Below are positions 10,277 to 18,158 of a stretch of 64,000 nt of DNA, piece by piece; the first letter of the stretch is position 1; each line of letters starts with the position of its first letter. A program made the position numbers and the translations under genes. A model generated the notes under the pieces. That model was not told the origin of the DNA and searched no databases. It was given only the letters and a program-made list of their open reading frames with translations. The DNA comes from Kofleriaceae bacterium (GTDB lineage: Bacteria; Myxococcota_A; Polyangia; Haliangiales; Haliangiaceae): assembly GCA_020633495.1 (NCBI GenBank), contig JACKDR010000004.1, positions 124,001 through 188,000 of the forward strand. The letters run 5' to 3'.

Positions 10277-10879
10277 TCACGCCATGCCGGGATCGCCGGA
10301 CGGCAGCGGGTGGTCGCCGGGCTGGTCCGGCTCGCGCATCTGCCGGGCGGCGTCGAGCATGCGCTGCCGCTCCTGCTCGCGCGCGCGGGTCTCGGCGGCG
10401 CGCCGCTGGGCCTCGGCCTGCTCCGCTTCCTTGATCCGTGCCTGCGCCTCGGGCGTGAACGGGTTGTCCGGCTTCGTGAGATCGAGCGGCTTCGACGACC
10501 ACCAGTCGACCGGACCCATGGCGCCGTTGCCGCGCGGATCGTCGGCTCGCTGCTGCCCCAGACGATCCTGGTTCTGCGGCGTGTCCCGGGCGTCGTCGGT
10601 GCTGAGCTTGGGCGCGGGCGGGTTGGCGGCCCAGTCGGTCCCGGGGATGCCCCAGGGCGGGAAGATGCTGCCGCCGCTGGCCGCGACCGCGCTCGCCGGA
10701 TCGACGTCGTCGGCGTAGTGCCCGAAGGCCTGCACCATCGCGTCGGTGTCGCCGCCGCCCGGCCCCAGCGCCGGGGCGGCCGCGGGTGCGTCGTGCTCGT
10801 CGGGTGCGGCGTCGCTCGCCGACGACGGCGGCAGCTGAACGTCCGGCGCGAGCTGCGGATCCTGGTCGAAGTCGCCCAT
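10277..10879 (-). CDS. Low-complexity hypothetical protein
   Basis: A 200-residue acidic protein with no signal peptide. The first half is rich in Asp, Ala and Pro. A short conserved-looking GGSIFPPWGIPGTDW follows, and the last 60 residues form a charged coiled-coil-like helix (AQARIKEAEQAEAQRR). It resembles structural or secretion-associated low-complexity proteins, but no family is assigned. Confidence 0.5.
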   Translation of the reverse strand: MGDFDQDPQLAPDVQLPPSSASDAAPDEHDAPAAAPALGPGGGDTDAMVQAFGHYADDVDPASAVAASGGSIFPPWGIPGTDWAANPPAPKLSTDDARDTPQNQDRLGQQRADDPRGNGAMGPVDWWSSKPLDLTKPDNPFTPEAQARIKEAEQAEAQRRAAETRAREQERQRMLDAARQMREPDQPGDHPLPSGDPGMA

Positions 10880-10973
10880 GTCGCCGGGGTAGAGACGGCC
10901 GCACGCGATCCGTTACCGACGGCGTGGCCGCGCGGGTCATGCGGTACGCTCCGTCGCCGACCGACCGACTCCC

Positions 10974-11663
10974 ATGCGCTACCTCGTCCTCGCCCTCACG
11001 CTGCTGCTCGCCTGCGCGGCGCCGACCGCGCCGACCGCGCCGACCGCGCCGACCGCGCCGACCGCGCCGGCGGGCCCCGCCGGCCGCTACCCGGTGCCCG
11101 CCCCGGTCGGCGCAATCGTCGACGACGCCGCGGCGTTCGCCACCTTCGCGGACGCGGTCCGGCCCGACCTCGAACGGGACGCGACGACCGCCCCCGACCC
11201 CGGCACCCGCAAGGAGCGCTGGTTCGTGCTCGCCATGCTCGACGCGCTCGACGGAGATCTCGACGCCGCCGGCGCGGCGCTCGACCAGGTGGCCGCCCTC
11301 GAGGACTCGCCGGCCGCGAAGGCGATGGTCGGCCTGTCGCTGCGGGCGATCGTCGACGCCCGTGGTCCGGGCGGCTCCGGCGACGTCGGGGCGGCGCTGG
11401 AGGCGCGGGTCCAGGCGCTGCCGATCGACGAGCTGCGCGACGAGCTCGCGATGCTGCGCACGATGGTCCAGCAGTTCACACCCGAGGTCTGCGCGCAGCT
11501 GGTCGACGCCGAGGTCGGGCCGCACGTCGTCGACGGCACGGTCGGCATCGACGACGCCCACGCGATCGTGTTCCAGCGCTACGCGGTGGTCGAGCTGATC
11601 CCGGTGGCTGCCGACGTCGACGCCGTGCTCGCCGCGCACGGCATCGAGCCGCTCGGCGAGTAG
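10974..11663 (+). CDS. Hypothetical lipoprotein with Thr-Ala-Pro microrepeat
   Basis: A 229-residue lipoprotein: a short signal peptide ending LLACA, immediately followed by five TAP repeats encoded by a 9-bp tandem DNA repeat (about 11018-11070). The rest is an alpha-helical repeat-like domain (ALDGDLDAAGAALDQVAALEDS) resembling tetratricopeptide-style packing. The 9-bp repeat next to the lipidation site could expand or contract in frame, changing the tether length. Confidence 0.65.
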   Translation: MRYLVLALTLLLACAAPTAPTAPTAPTAPTAPAGPAGRYPVPAPVGAIVDDAAAFATFADAVRPDLERDATTAPDPGTRKERWFVLAMLDALDGDLDAAGAALDQVAALEDSPAAKAMVGLSLRAIVDARGPGGSGDVGAALEARVQALPIDELRDELAMLRTMVQQFTPEVCAQLVDAEVGPHVVDGTVGIDDAHAIVFQRYAVVELIPVAADVDAVLAAHGIEPLGE

Positions 11664-11809
11664 CCGGCGCGGCGGCGGCGCGGCGGGTAGGTCGCGAGCG
11701 GGGCGGGGCGCGGCGGCGGGCGGCGGGCGGCGGCGCGATAGCGAACATTTAGGAACTCCTCAGCGACGGGTTAGGAACGCGGATACGTCGGAGTGCGCAT
11801 CCTGCGGCC

Positions 11810-12322
11810 ATGCGAACCTCCTTGCTGCTCGCGGCGCTCCTCGGCGCCACCCTGGCCGCCACCGGCTGCTCCGACTCCGACGACGGCGTCGACTCGCCGC
11901 GCTCCGACGTCCCCGCGCCGCTGGCCGGCGCCTGGTTCACCGGCACCCTGTCGACCCTCGACTACTACGACGCCACCACCGACACGTGGGTCGACCGGCC
12001 CGGGGAAGGCTTCTTCGTCGTGATCGACGGCGACGGCGGCTACGAGACCGGCGCGATCATCGACACCACCGCCGGCGGCTGCACGACGCGCCTGCTCGGC
12101 GACGAGGTCGGCACCGTGACCGTCGCCGGCGACCAGCTGACCGTGTACCGCCACTGGGTCAAGACCAGGGTCACCAGCACGTGCGGCGACGACGGCGAGC
12201 GTACCGAAGGCGAGGCCACGCGGCAGCTCACCTGGTCGGTCGACCGCGACGGCGACGGCGTCGAGTGGCTGACGCTCACCCACGCCGACGACGCGACCGA
12301 GACCTACCACCGCTGGGAGTGA
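11810..12322 (+). CDS. Hypothetical lipoprotein
   Basis: A 170-residue lipoprotein with lipobox AATGC and a mature beta-rich domain: AGAWFTGTLSTLDYYD, then GGYETGAIIDTTAGGC and later VTVAGDQLTVYRHW. The pattern fits a small beta-barrel of the lipocalin-like kind, but this is inference. The start is preceded by a region with few GC-rich runs that may hold its promoter (11664-11809). It is convergent with the membrane protein gene, 3 bases away. Confidence 0.6.
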   Translation: MRTSLLLAALLGATLAATGCSDSDDGVDSPRSDVPAPLAGAWFTGTLSTLDYYDATTDTWVDRPGEGFFVVIDGDGGYETGAIIDTTAGGCTTRLLGDEVGTVTVAGDQLTVYRHWVKTRVTSTCGDDGERTEGEATRQLTWSVDRDGDGVEWLTLTHADDATETYHRWE

Positions 12323-12325
12323 ACG

Positions 12326-12766
12326 CTACGACGCGGTCGCGTGCGCCATGTTCGCGGACCCCAGCGCGCCGAACGCGAGCCCGACCAGCAGGATGTACGT
12401 CCCGGGTCCCCAGCTGACCTCCGGGTGGCTGTCGACGAGCCGGCCGAGGTGGGCGTGCATCCAGGCCACCGCCACCACGCCGACGGCGCCGACCAGGCTC
12501 AGCACGTACGCCGCGTTGGCCCACACCGGGCGGCGCTGCGGCCGGGGCGACGGCGCGACGACGACCAGGTAGCAGACCACCGCGCCGAGCAGCTCCAGCA
12601 GCAGCAGCCAGGCCACGAAGCCGTCGCCGGTGGCGCCGCCGAGCTGATCGAGGGCCAGGCCCGGGCGGCCGTCGAGGATCGTGACCGCCTCCGTGGTCCC
12701 CTCGAGGACCAGCAAGCCAGCGATGACGAGCGCGACCCGGGCGACGGCGATGACGAGCGACTTCAC
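12326..12766 (-). CDS. Small membrane protein, about four transmembrane segments
   Basis: A 146-residue hydrophobic protein with predicted helices near residues 5-25 (VIAVARVALVIAGLLVLEG), 45-70, 82-105 and 120-142. A short HLGRLVDSHPEVSWGPG loop precedes the last helix. No family is recognised. Its start faces the 19-bp repeat array, so any promoter lies within or just before that array. Confidence 0.6.
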   Translation of the reverse strand: MKSLVIAVARVALVIAGLLVLEGTTEAVTILDGRPGLALDQLGGATGDGFVAWLLLLELLGAVVCYLVVVAPSPRPQRRPVWANAAYVLSLVGAVGVVAVAWMHAHLGRLVDSHPEVSWGPGTYILLVGLAFGALGSANMAHATAS

Positions 12767-12844
12767 TCCCGAAGCCTAGCCGCGGCGTCCGGGCGTGAGC
12801 CCGGCAAGTCCCGGCAGCATCGCGGCCGGGTCCGGAGGGCCGCG

Positions 12845-13373
12845 CCTGCTCCGGCCCTCCGGGGTTGCTCCGGCCCTCCGGGGTTGCTCCGGCCCTCCGG
12901 GGTTGCTCCGGCCCTCCGGGGCCCTCCGGGGTTGCTCCCGGGTTGCTCCGGCCCTCCGGGGCCCTCCGGGGTTGCTCCCGGGTTGCTCCGGCCCTCCGGG
13001 GTTGCTCCGGCCCCGGGGCCCGGGGCCCTCCGGGGTTGCTCCGGCTCGGGGCCCGGGGCCCTCCGGGGTTGCTCCGGGGGCCCGGGGCCCTCCGGGGTTG
13101 CTCCGGCCCTCCGGGGTTGCTCCCGGGTTGCTCCGGCCCGGCATGCTCCGTCCCTCCGGGGTTGCTCCGGCCCTCCGGGGTTGCTCCTCCCGGGGTAGGG
13201 GTTGCTCCGGCCCTCCGGGGTTGCTCCGGCCCGGGGCCTGACCGGCACTCGGGACTCGCTCGCCGCGCTCGCCAGGATGGCCGCCCCCACTCGCCGGGGT
13301 TGCTGATCCAGCTGATCCAGCTGATCCAGAGCCCGGCACTCCGGACTCGCCCTCGCCGGGGTTGCTGATCCAG
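12845..13373. repeat. 19-bp repeat array (CCGGGGTTG core) plus related copies
   Basis: From 12845 to about 13246 a unit close to CCCTCCGGGGTTGCTCCGG repeats many times, interrupted by short GC spacers. Two further copies at 13290-13312 and 13351-13373 carry the same core followed by TGCTGATCCAG, and between them GCTGATCCA repeats in tandem. The array lies between two minus-strand genes. All frames through it give only repetitive peptides, so it is treated as non-coding. Spacers are short and not unique-length, so it is not a CRISPR. Confidence 0.9.
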
Positions 13374-13422
13374 GGACCAGCGCTCCCGGGGACCGGCGCT
13401 GCCGCTGACCGCCCCGGCCATC

Positions 13423-13731
13423 TCAGCCGTCGCCGTCGCGGAAGCAGTAGCCTTCGGGCGGCCCGAGATCCGCGACGCTCGTGGTGTCGCCGTTGCACAG
13501 GAAGCCCTCGGGGCAGTCGTCGTCGTGTTCGCACGGCGCGAAGCAGACGTCGCTGGTGGGCGGCAGCAGCGTCGACGGCGTCACGCACTGGTACGGCGAC
13601 GGGCAGGTGTCGGGCGGGCTCGTGCAGGGCTGGTAGTACGGCGCGGGGTCGATGTCGGGGCGACCGTCGCAGCCCGCCGCCAGCGCGACCGTGGCCGACA
13701 GGATCAGGGCGGTCGTCGAGGTTCGTCGCAC
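13423..13731 (-). CDS. Small cysteine-rich lipoprotein
   Basis: A 102-residue lipoprotein: signal peptide with lipobox AAGC, then a mature part with nine further cysteines in pairs (CTSPPDTCPSPYQC, CFAPCEHDDDCPEGFLC). The spacing is like the EGF-like or Dickkopf-like disulfide modules common in myxobacterial surface lipoproteins. The function is unknown. Confidence 0.65.
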   Translation of the reverse strand: MRRTSTTALILSATVALAAGCDGRPDIDPAPYYQPCTSPPDTCPSPYQCVTPSTLLPPTSDVCFAPCEHDDDCPEGFLCNGDTTSVADLGPPEGYCFRDGDG

Positions 13732-13762
13732 CGCGGTAGCGTGTCCCGGAACCCGCGGCGCG

Positions 13763-14641
13763 TCACGCCAGCGCGCACCGCAGCGCCGCCGAGATCGTGG
13801 GCTCGAACGCGACCAGGATCACCGTCTGCAGCCCCGGGTGGACGTCGCACCAGGTCCGGATGGTCGTGACCGCGAGCCGGCACGCCTGATCGATCGGATA
13901 CCGGTAGGCGCCGCACGAGATCGCCGGGAAGGCCACCGTGCGACACCCGGCCGCGAGCGCCAGCTCCAGGCTGGCGCGGTACGCCGACGCCAGCTGCGCG
14001 GCCTCGTCGTGGTCGCCGCCGCGCCACACCGGCCCGACCGCGTGGATCACCCAGCGCGCCGGCAAGCGGAAGCCCGGGGTCAGCCGGGCCTCGCCGGCGG
14101 GGCATCGCCCGAGCGCGCGGCTCGCCGCGAGCAACTCGGGCCCCGCGGCGGCGTGGATGGCGCCATCGACGCCGCCGCCCCCCGACAGCGCGCTGTTGGC
14201 GGCGTTGACGATCGCGTCGGCTGCGATCCGGGTGAGATCGCCGTCCACGACGCGGACCTCGGTGCGGCCGGCGCGCGCGCGAAGCTCGGCGACCAGCGCG
14301 CCCAGCCGGCGCAGCACCGCGCCCATGTGGCCGGCGTGGATCACGGCGTCGAGGTGACCGCCGTTGAAGCGGTCGGTGCGCACGTGCGTGGTGAGCAGGC
14401 GCCGCACCTCCTCGAGCGTCGCGGTCGCCAGCGCCTCGGGATCGTCGAAGCGTCGCGCCTGATCGGTCCAGGCCGTCCACTCGAAGACACGCATCACGTG
14501 CCGGTCATGGAGCACCTGAGCGAGCCGGGCGCCGGCGCCACGCTCGGTCAGGGTGGGCTCGAGCGCGGCGACCGCTTCGAGATCGTCGAGGGTCACCGGA
14601 TCGTCGCCGCGGGCCGCGATCTGCACGGGCGGTTCCGTCAT
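13763..14641 (-). CDS. DUF6508-like domain fused to a macrodomain
   Basis: A 292-residue protein. Residues 15-115 resemble DUF6508: a VFEWTAWTDQARRF segment, then THVRTDRFNGGHLDAVIHAGH. Residues 125-290 are a macrodomain: VDGDLTRIAADAIVNAANS, GGGGVDGAIHAAAG and FPAISCGAYRYPIDQAC. Macrodomains bind ADP-ribose and often remove it from proteins or from O-acetyl-ADP-ribose. The fusion suggests a two-part signalling or anti-toxin protein. The gene follows the dienelactone hydrolase gene by 53 bases on the same strand. The ATG at 14641 is the first in-frame ATG after non-coding-looking sequence. Confidence 0.8.
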   Translation of the reverse strand: MTEPPVQIAARGDDPVTLDDLEAVAALEPTLTERGAGARLAQVLHDRHVMRVFEWTAWTDQARRFDDPEALATATLEEVRRLLTTHVRTDRFNGGHLDAVIHAGHMGAVLRRLGALVAELRARAGRTEVRVVDGDLTRIAADAIVNAANSALSGGGGVDGAIHAAAGPELLAASRALGRCPAGEARLTPGFRLPARWVIHAVGPVWRGGDHDEAAQLASAYRASLELALAAGCRTVAFPAISCGAYRYPIDQACRLAVTTIRTWCDVHPGLQTVILVAFEPTISAALRCALA

Positions 14642-14694
14642 CCAGGCAGGATATCTCACGTCGCCGCCGCGGCGGGTCGTCGTCGCCACCGCGG

Positions 14695-15369
14695 TCAGTC
14701 GAGCTCGGCGTGGAAGAACGCGACGCAACGCTCGAACGCGAGCATCGCCGACGGCGCGTGGTGGGCCTGCGGATCCGACGCCCGCATGAACGCGTGCCCA
14801 CCGTCGTAGACGTGCAGCTCCGCGCGCCCGCCCGCCGCGCTGATCTGGGACACCAGCGCCTCGGCGCGGGCCGGGTTCGCGAACGCGTCCTCGCGCGCGA
14901 AGTGCGCCTGGACCGGACCGTGGGTCAGCGGCGGATCCATGTAGGAGGCCCTCGGCACCCCGTAGAACGGCGCGAACGCCGACGCCTCGGGCACGTGGCA
15001 CGCCGACACGAACGTGATCGCGCCGCCCATGCAGAATCCCACCACGCCGATCCGGCCGCTGCACCGGGCGTCGGCCGCGAGCCAGCGCGCCGTCGCGGCC
15101 ACGCGCGTCGCCGCCTCGAGGCTGTTCATCGCGTTCATCAGCGCGAACGCCTCGGCGTCGGTCGTCGCGACCTGGCCGTCGTAGACGTCGACCGCCGCGA
15201 CGACGAAGCCCGCCGCCGCGAACTGCGCCGCCATCCGGTCGATCTCCGGGGTCAGCCCGTACCACTCGTGCACCATCACCAGCCCGGGTCGCGCGGGTCC
15301 CGTCGGCGCCGGGGTAAGGTGCGCGCGGAACGACGTACCATCGGGCGCGGTCAGCGTGTGCTCCTGCAT
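14695..15369 (-). CDS. Dienelactone hydrolase family protein
   Basis: A 224-residue alpha/beta hydrolase. The nucleophile elbow is GFCMGG with a catalytic Cys, as in true dienelactone hydrolases. The Asp lies in AREDAFANP and the His in YDGGHAFMR. VMVHEWYGLTPEIDRMAAQFA near the start carries the family oxyanion and substrate-binding Glu. The likely role is hydrolysis of a lactone or other activated ester in the cytoplasm. No aromatic-degradation genes are nearby. Confidence 0.88.
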   Translation of the reverse strand: MQEHTLTAPDGTSFRAHLTPAPTGPARPGLVMVHEWYGLTPEIDRMAAQFAAAGFVVAAVDVYDGQVATTDAEAFALMNAMNSLEAATRVAATARWLAADARCSGRIGVVGFCMGGAITFVSACHVPEASAFAPFYGVPRASYMDPPLTHGPVQAHFAREDAFANPARAEALVSQISAAGGRAELHVYDGGHAFMRASDPQAHHAPSAMLAFERCVAFFHAELD

Positions 15370-15517
15370 CGACGTGCAGCGTAGCAGCGAGCCGCGCGGC
15401 TTGCCGACACGCCGGGGAGACGTGTGCGACGACCTGCGCGGAGTGCGCGACGAGCAGCGGATCGCGGTGCAGGCCGCGGCTCACGGCCCGTGGCCCGCGG
15501 CCCGTGGCCCGCGGCGA

Positions 15518-15898
15518 TCAGGGGCAGGTCCAGACCGACTTCGTGTTGCCTCGATGGTCGGTCACGTCCAAGACGTGCTCGCCGGTGGCCACGCGCCCGG
15601 CGCCGGTGAGGCGCCACGCCGGCCACGGCAGATCGAGATCGCCGCGCACCTCGTAGCCGTCGGTCCGATAGCTCTCGATGCTGGTCCCCGGATGATCGGC
15701 GCGACGCGACGCCGCCACCGCGAGCGCTCCCTTCTGCCGGGGATCGAACGTGAACCCGGCGCTCAACCCGAGGTGCCAGCCGACCGCGGCTCCGTCGGGC
15801 TGGGTGTTGCGATCCGCGCCGCCGGCGATGCTCAACGCGCATCCCGTCGTCGTGCCTGCGAGCGTCGCCACGGTCAGGAGCCACGCCAGATGAGCCAT
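15518..15898 (-). CDS. Hypothetical lipoprotein
   Basis: A 126-residue lipoprotein beginning MAHLAWLLTVATLAG with lipobox TTGC. The mature part alternates polar and hydrophobic residues (WHLGLSAGFTFDP, then GYEVRGDLDLPWPAWRLTGAGRV), as in outer-membrane or beta-sandwich proteins. The upstream in-frame extension crosses a repeat-bearing region and is not used. Confidence 0.55.
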   Translation of the reverse strand: MAHLAWLLTVATLAGTTTGCALSIAGGADRNTQPDGAAVGWHLGLSAGFTFDPRQKGALAVAASRRADHPGTSIESYRTDGYEVRGDLDLPWPAWRLTGAGRVATGEHVLDVTDHRGNTKSVWTCP

Positions 15899-15990
15899 CT
15901 CTGCCAGCGTATCAAGGCCGCCGCGCGCGCCGTCGCGGGCGCTCGCGGCATCGGCGCGCACCACGCGGCCACGCCTGCGGTATTCGGTCG

Positions 15991-16124
15991 CGGAACCAGA
16001 CCGGGGTTGCCTCGCACTCAAGAGCGGACCAGAGCCAATCAGACCGAGCCAGCCAGACCGGGGTTGCTTCGCACGGGGTCCGCAGAGCCAATCAGACCGG
16101 GGCTGCTTCGCACGGGATCCGCAG
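15991..16124. repeat. Three copies of the CCGGGGTTG repeat, left of an accessory gene
   Basis: The first copy (15991-16018) is identical over 28 bases to 16680-16707; its first 20 bases are CGGAACCAGACCGGGGTTGC. Two further copies follow at about 16052-16075 and 16092-16115, inside a larger duplicated block that starts with AGAGCCAATCAGACCG and ends with TTCGCACGGG. They mark the left edge of the accessory island. Confidence 0.85.
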
Positions 16125-16146
16125 CATCTGCTCTTCCGGCGATCCG

Positions 16147-16545
16147 CTACTTCGACCTACGGTAGACAATCCACCCGCTCGAATGGTGAGACGCGAGCAC
16201 GATCTTCCCGCCACGAGCCAAGACCAGTGCATCGTCCTCGACGATTGCATCCACGAGTTCGTGGACGCCGTCGCGAAGAAAGAAAGGCGCCCTGGAAAGG
16301 CGAAACAGCATCGATTGGGGATTCCCGGCAAGGTCGGGCGCTCGCAGAACGTCGTCGATCTCCGTTGGCTGGATCTGCCCACCTACCTCCGCTACGCGAA
16401 ACAGGTCATCCATGTCGAGTCGAGACCACCTTGATGGCTTCCCCGTTAGGACGGCTTGCCATCGATCTCGGCGGTGCTTGGGGAGAACACTCCTCACGAA
16501 TTGGCAGATCGCTTCAAGTTCTGCGGCAGTGGGACTCGATATCAT
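16147..16545 (-). CDS. Unknown accessory protein flanked by direct repeats
   Basis: A 132-residue soluble protein beginning MISSPTAAELEAICQFVRSV, with a basic helix (LPKHRRDRWQAVLTG) and a C-terminal beta region ending HHSSGWIVYRRSK. Codon usage is visibly more AT-tolerant than neighbouring chromosomal genes. No family is recognised. Its size, style and location resemble immunity genes. It lies between exact 28-bp direct repeats at 15991 and 16680, as a mobile or recombining cassette would. Confidence 0.55.
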   Translation of the reverse strand: MISSPTAAELEAICQFVRSVLPKHRRDRWQAVLTGKPSRWSRLDMDDLFRVAEVGGQIQPTEIDDVLRAPDLAGNPQSMLFRLSRAPFFLRDGVHELVDAIVEDDALVLARGGKIVLASHHSSGWIVYRRSK

Positions 16546-16679
16546 GCTCTCGCATCCAGGCAAGATGTCAGTGGCACTCGCGACATGTCCGTTCATCTTG
16601 GAGAAGCCGCGGCGCCGCAATTCTTGTCATCAATCTCCTCGAGATGGAAATGCCGACCACCCTTCGTGTGAGGGCCCTC

Positions 16680-16707
16680 GGAACCAGACCGGGGTTGCCT
16701 CGCACTG
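16680..16707. repeat. 28-bp direct repeat, second copy
   Basis: Exact copy of 15991-16018, beginning CGGAACCAGACCGGGG. It closes the segment carrying the 16147-16545 gene and lies 145 bases from the 3' end of the RAYT gene. Apart from this copy, no gene is seen in 16546-16852. Confidence 0.9.
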
Positions 16708-16852
16708 GAGCCGAGGCGGACCGGCGGCAGCCACTCGCTCGGCGCGCCGCGGGGACGGCCTCGACAACGACTCCCCCGACGCCGCGACGGGCTTCGCCAC
16801 GCCGCGACGGCGCGCGACCAAGGGGCGCACGCGGGTGCCGAGGCGACCGACC

Positions 16853-17752
16853 CTACGCTCGCGGAGGTTCGCCCACGACGACGCTGGCGAACCGGCGAAG
16901 CCAGTAGGTGCCGGGCGGGAACACCACCTCCAGCCCCGCCAGCCACGCCGCCCGCGCCGCGCGGTACGCGTCGATGAACGCGCGGTTGCGCTGCAGCGCC
17001 TCGAGCCGCGCCCACACGCTGCGCGCGGCGACTCGCGGTCGCAGCCCCCGCCGCGGCTCGCGGCTCGTCGGACGACTCCGCCAGTCCTGCCGCAGCACCC
17101 CGCGACGCCCGAGCACGCCACGCCCCGCACGCCGACGCTCCGCCGCCAGCCGATCCTCCTCCGCGGCCACCCGCTCACGCAGGGCGCACAGGAAGGCGTC
17201 GACGTCCTCGATGCCCGGTGGCAGGCCGAGCTCGAGCGTGACCTCCTCCGGCATCGACCCACCGGCGCGGAAGAACTGCTTGGGGCGCTGCACCACGATC
17301 GACTTCCGATTCAGCAGCGCGGCAAGGCCGTGCACCCCGGGCCAGTGATGGGCCCGCTCCACCAGCCCCGCCTTCACCGGGTTGGTCGCCACGTACACCA
17401 GCTTGTCGAGCACGTCGTCGATCTCGACGAGCTGCACCAGGCACGGCGGCTCGCTGGACCACAGGTTCTCGCGTCGCCCGCGGTGCGCGTTCTGCGCCTT
17501 CGCCAGCATCTTGTGGAAGTGCTCCATGAACTCGATGGCGCGTCCGTCGCGGTCGTACACGACCGTGTGGTGGTGGTTCGACATCACCACGGGCAGCACG
17601 ATGCGCACGTCGTACCGGTTCGCCGCCTCGGCCAGGCAGTAGAGGAACGTCTCGTTGGTCACCTTGTCGGGCCGCAGCAGCAGCTGCCGCTGCGTGCAGC
17701 GTCGGGTGAGCATGTACGTCCGACCAGGTAGCACTTCGCGAGGCAACGACAT
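16853..17752 (-). CDS. REP-associated tyrosine transposase (RAYT, IS200-like Y1)
   Basis: A 299-residue HUH nuclease. VVMSNHHHTVVYD provides the metal-binding HUH motif, and DKLVYVATNPVKAGLVE provides the catalytic Tyr in the context typical of RAYTs. The C-terminal third is Arg-rich and unlike single-domain IS200 transposases, as in longer RAYTs. Such enzymes act on palindromic intergenic repeats. Here CCGGGGTTG-core repeats lie on both sides in opposite orientation (15991-16707 downstream, 17931-18103 upstream). No IS ends are evident, consistent with a domesticated single-copy RAYT. Confidence 0.85.
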   Translation of the reverse strand: MSLPREVLPGRTYMLTRRCTQRQLLLRPDKVTNETFLYCLAEAANRYDVRIVLPVVMSNHHHTVVYDRDGRAIEFMEHFHKMLAKAQNAHRGRRENLWSSEPPCLVQLVEIDDVLDKLVYVATNPVKAGLVERAHHWPGVHGLAALLNRKSIVVQRPKQFFRAGGSMPEEVTLELGLPPGIEDVDAFLCALRERVAAEEDRLAAERRRAGRGVLGRRGVLRQDWRSRPTSREPRRGLRPRVAARSVWARLEALQRNRAFIDAYRAARAAWLAGLEVVFPPGTYWLRRFASVVVGEPPRA

Positions 17753-17930
17753 CGCACCGTCGCATCAGCACGACGCGTGCCGGCGGCAACGTAGCGGAAT
17801 CTGGTGCACACCGTCCGATGTCCGGTCGCGAACGTCCACCGGCCGGACACGCTGTCCGGCCTCCGTCTCACGGATTCGTTCCAGGGCGCCTCCCGGACAG
17901 TCCCCCACAACTTGGCGCGGACTCCACCCA

Positions 17931-18103
17931 CGGAACATCAACCCCCGGAGCGGGCTCCGCCAACCCCGGAGCGGTCTCCCGGAACATCAACCCCGGAGCG
18001 GTCTCCCCGGCCCTCGGAACATCAACCCCGGAGCGGTCTCCCCCGGTCTCCCCCAACCCCGGAGCGGTCTCCCGGAACATCAACCCCGGAGCGGTCTCCC
18101 CGG
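17931..18103. repeat. Cluster of about six AACCCCGG-GCGGTCTC repeats
   Basis: Near-identical copies begin at about 17932, 17961, 17980, 18016, 18053 and 18073. Full copies read GGAACATCAACCCCGG followed by AGCGGTCTCC; short copies lack the GGAACAT part. GGAG-CGGT-CTCC can form a small hairpin. The same sequence recurs at 25212. The core is the reverse complement of the CCGGGGTTG core found downstream of the RAYT gene. No gene is seen in 17753-18158. Confidence 0.9.
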
Positions 18104-18158
18104 CCCTGCGCCATCGTGCGCCATGGAGCGACCACGCGGCCGGCGTTAGGCTCGGCGC

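Noticed and set aside
9201..11639. 812-codon minus-strand frame joining three genes
   Set aside because: Only the last 308 codons (from 10127) form a lipoprotein. The rest overlaps the real genes at 10277-10879 and 10974-11663 in other frames.
12845..13246. Possible CRISPR array
   Set aside because: Spacers are absent or are a few bases of the same GC-rich text, and no cas gene is in the window.
12276..13421. Long minus-strand open frame giving a Gly-Pro-Glu-Gln/Arg repeat (collagen-like) protein
   Set aside because: All three frames are open because the 19-bp DNA repeat lacks stops. The frame also overlaps the real membrane protein gene, and no start with a ribosome site is seen.
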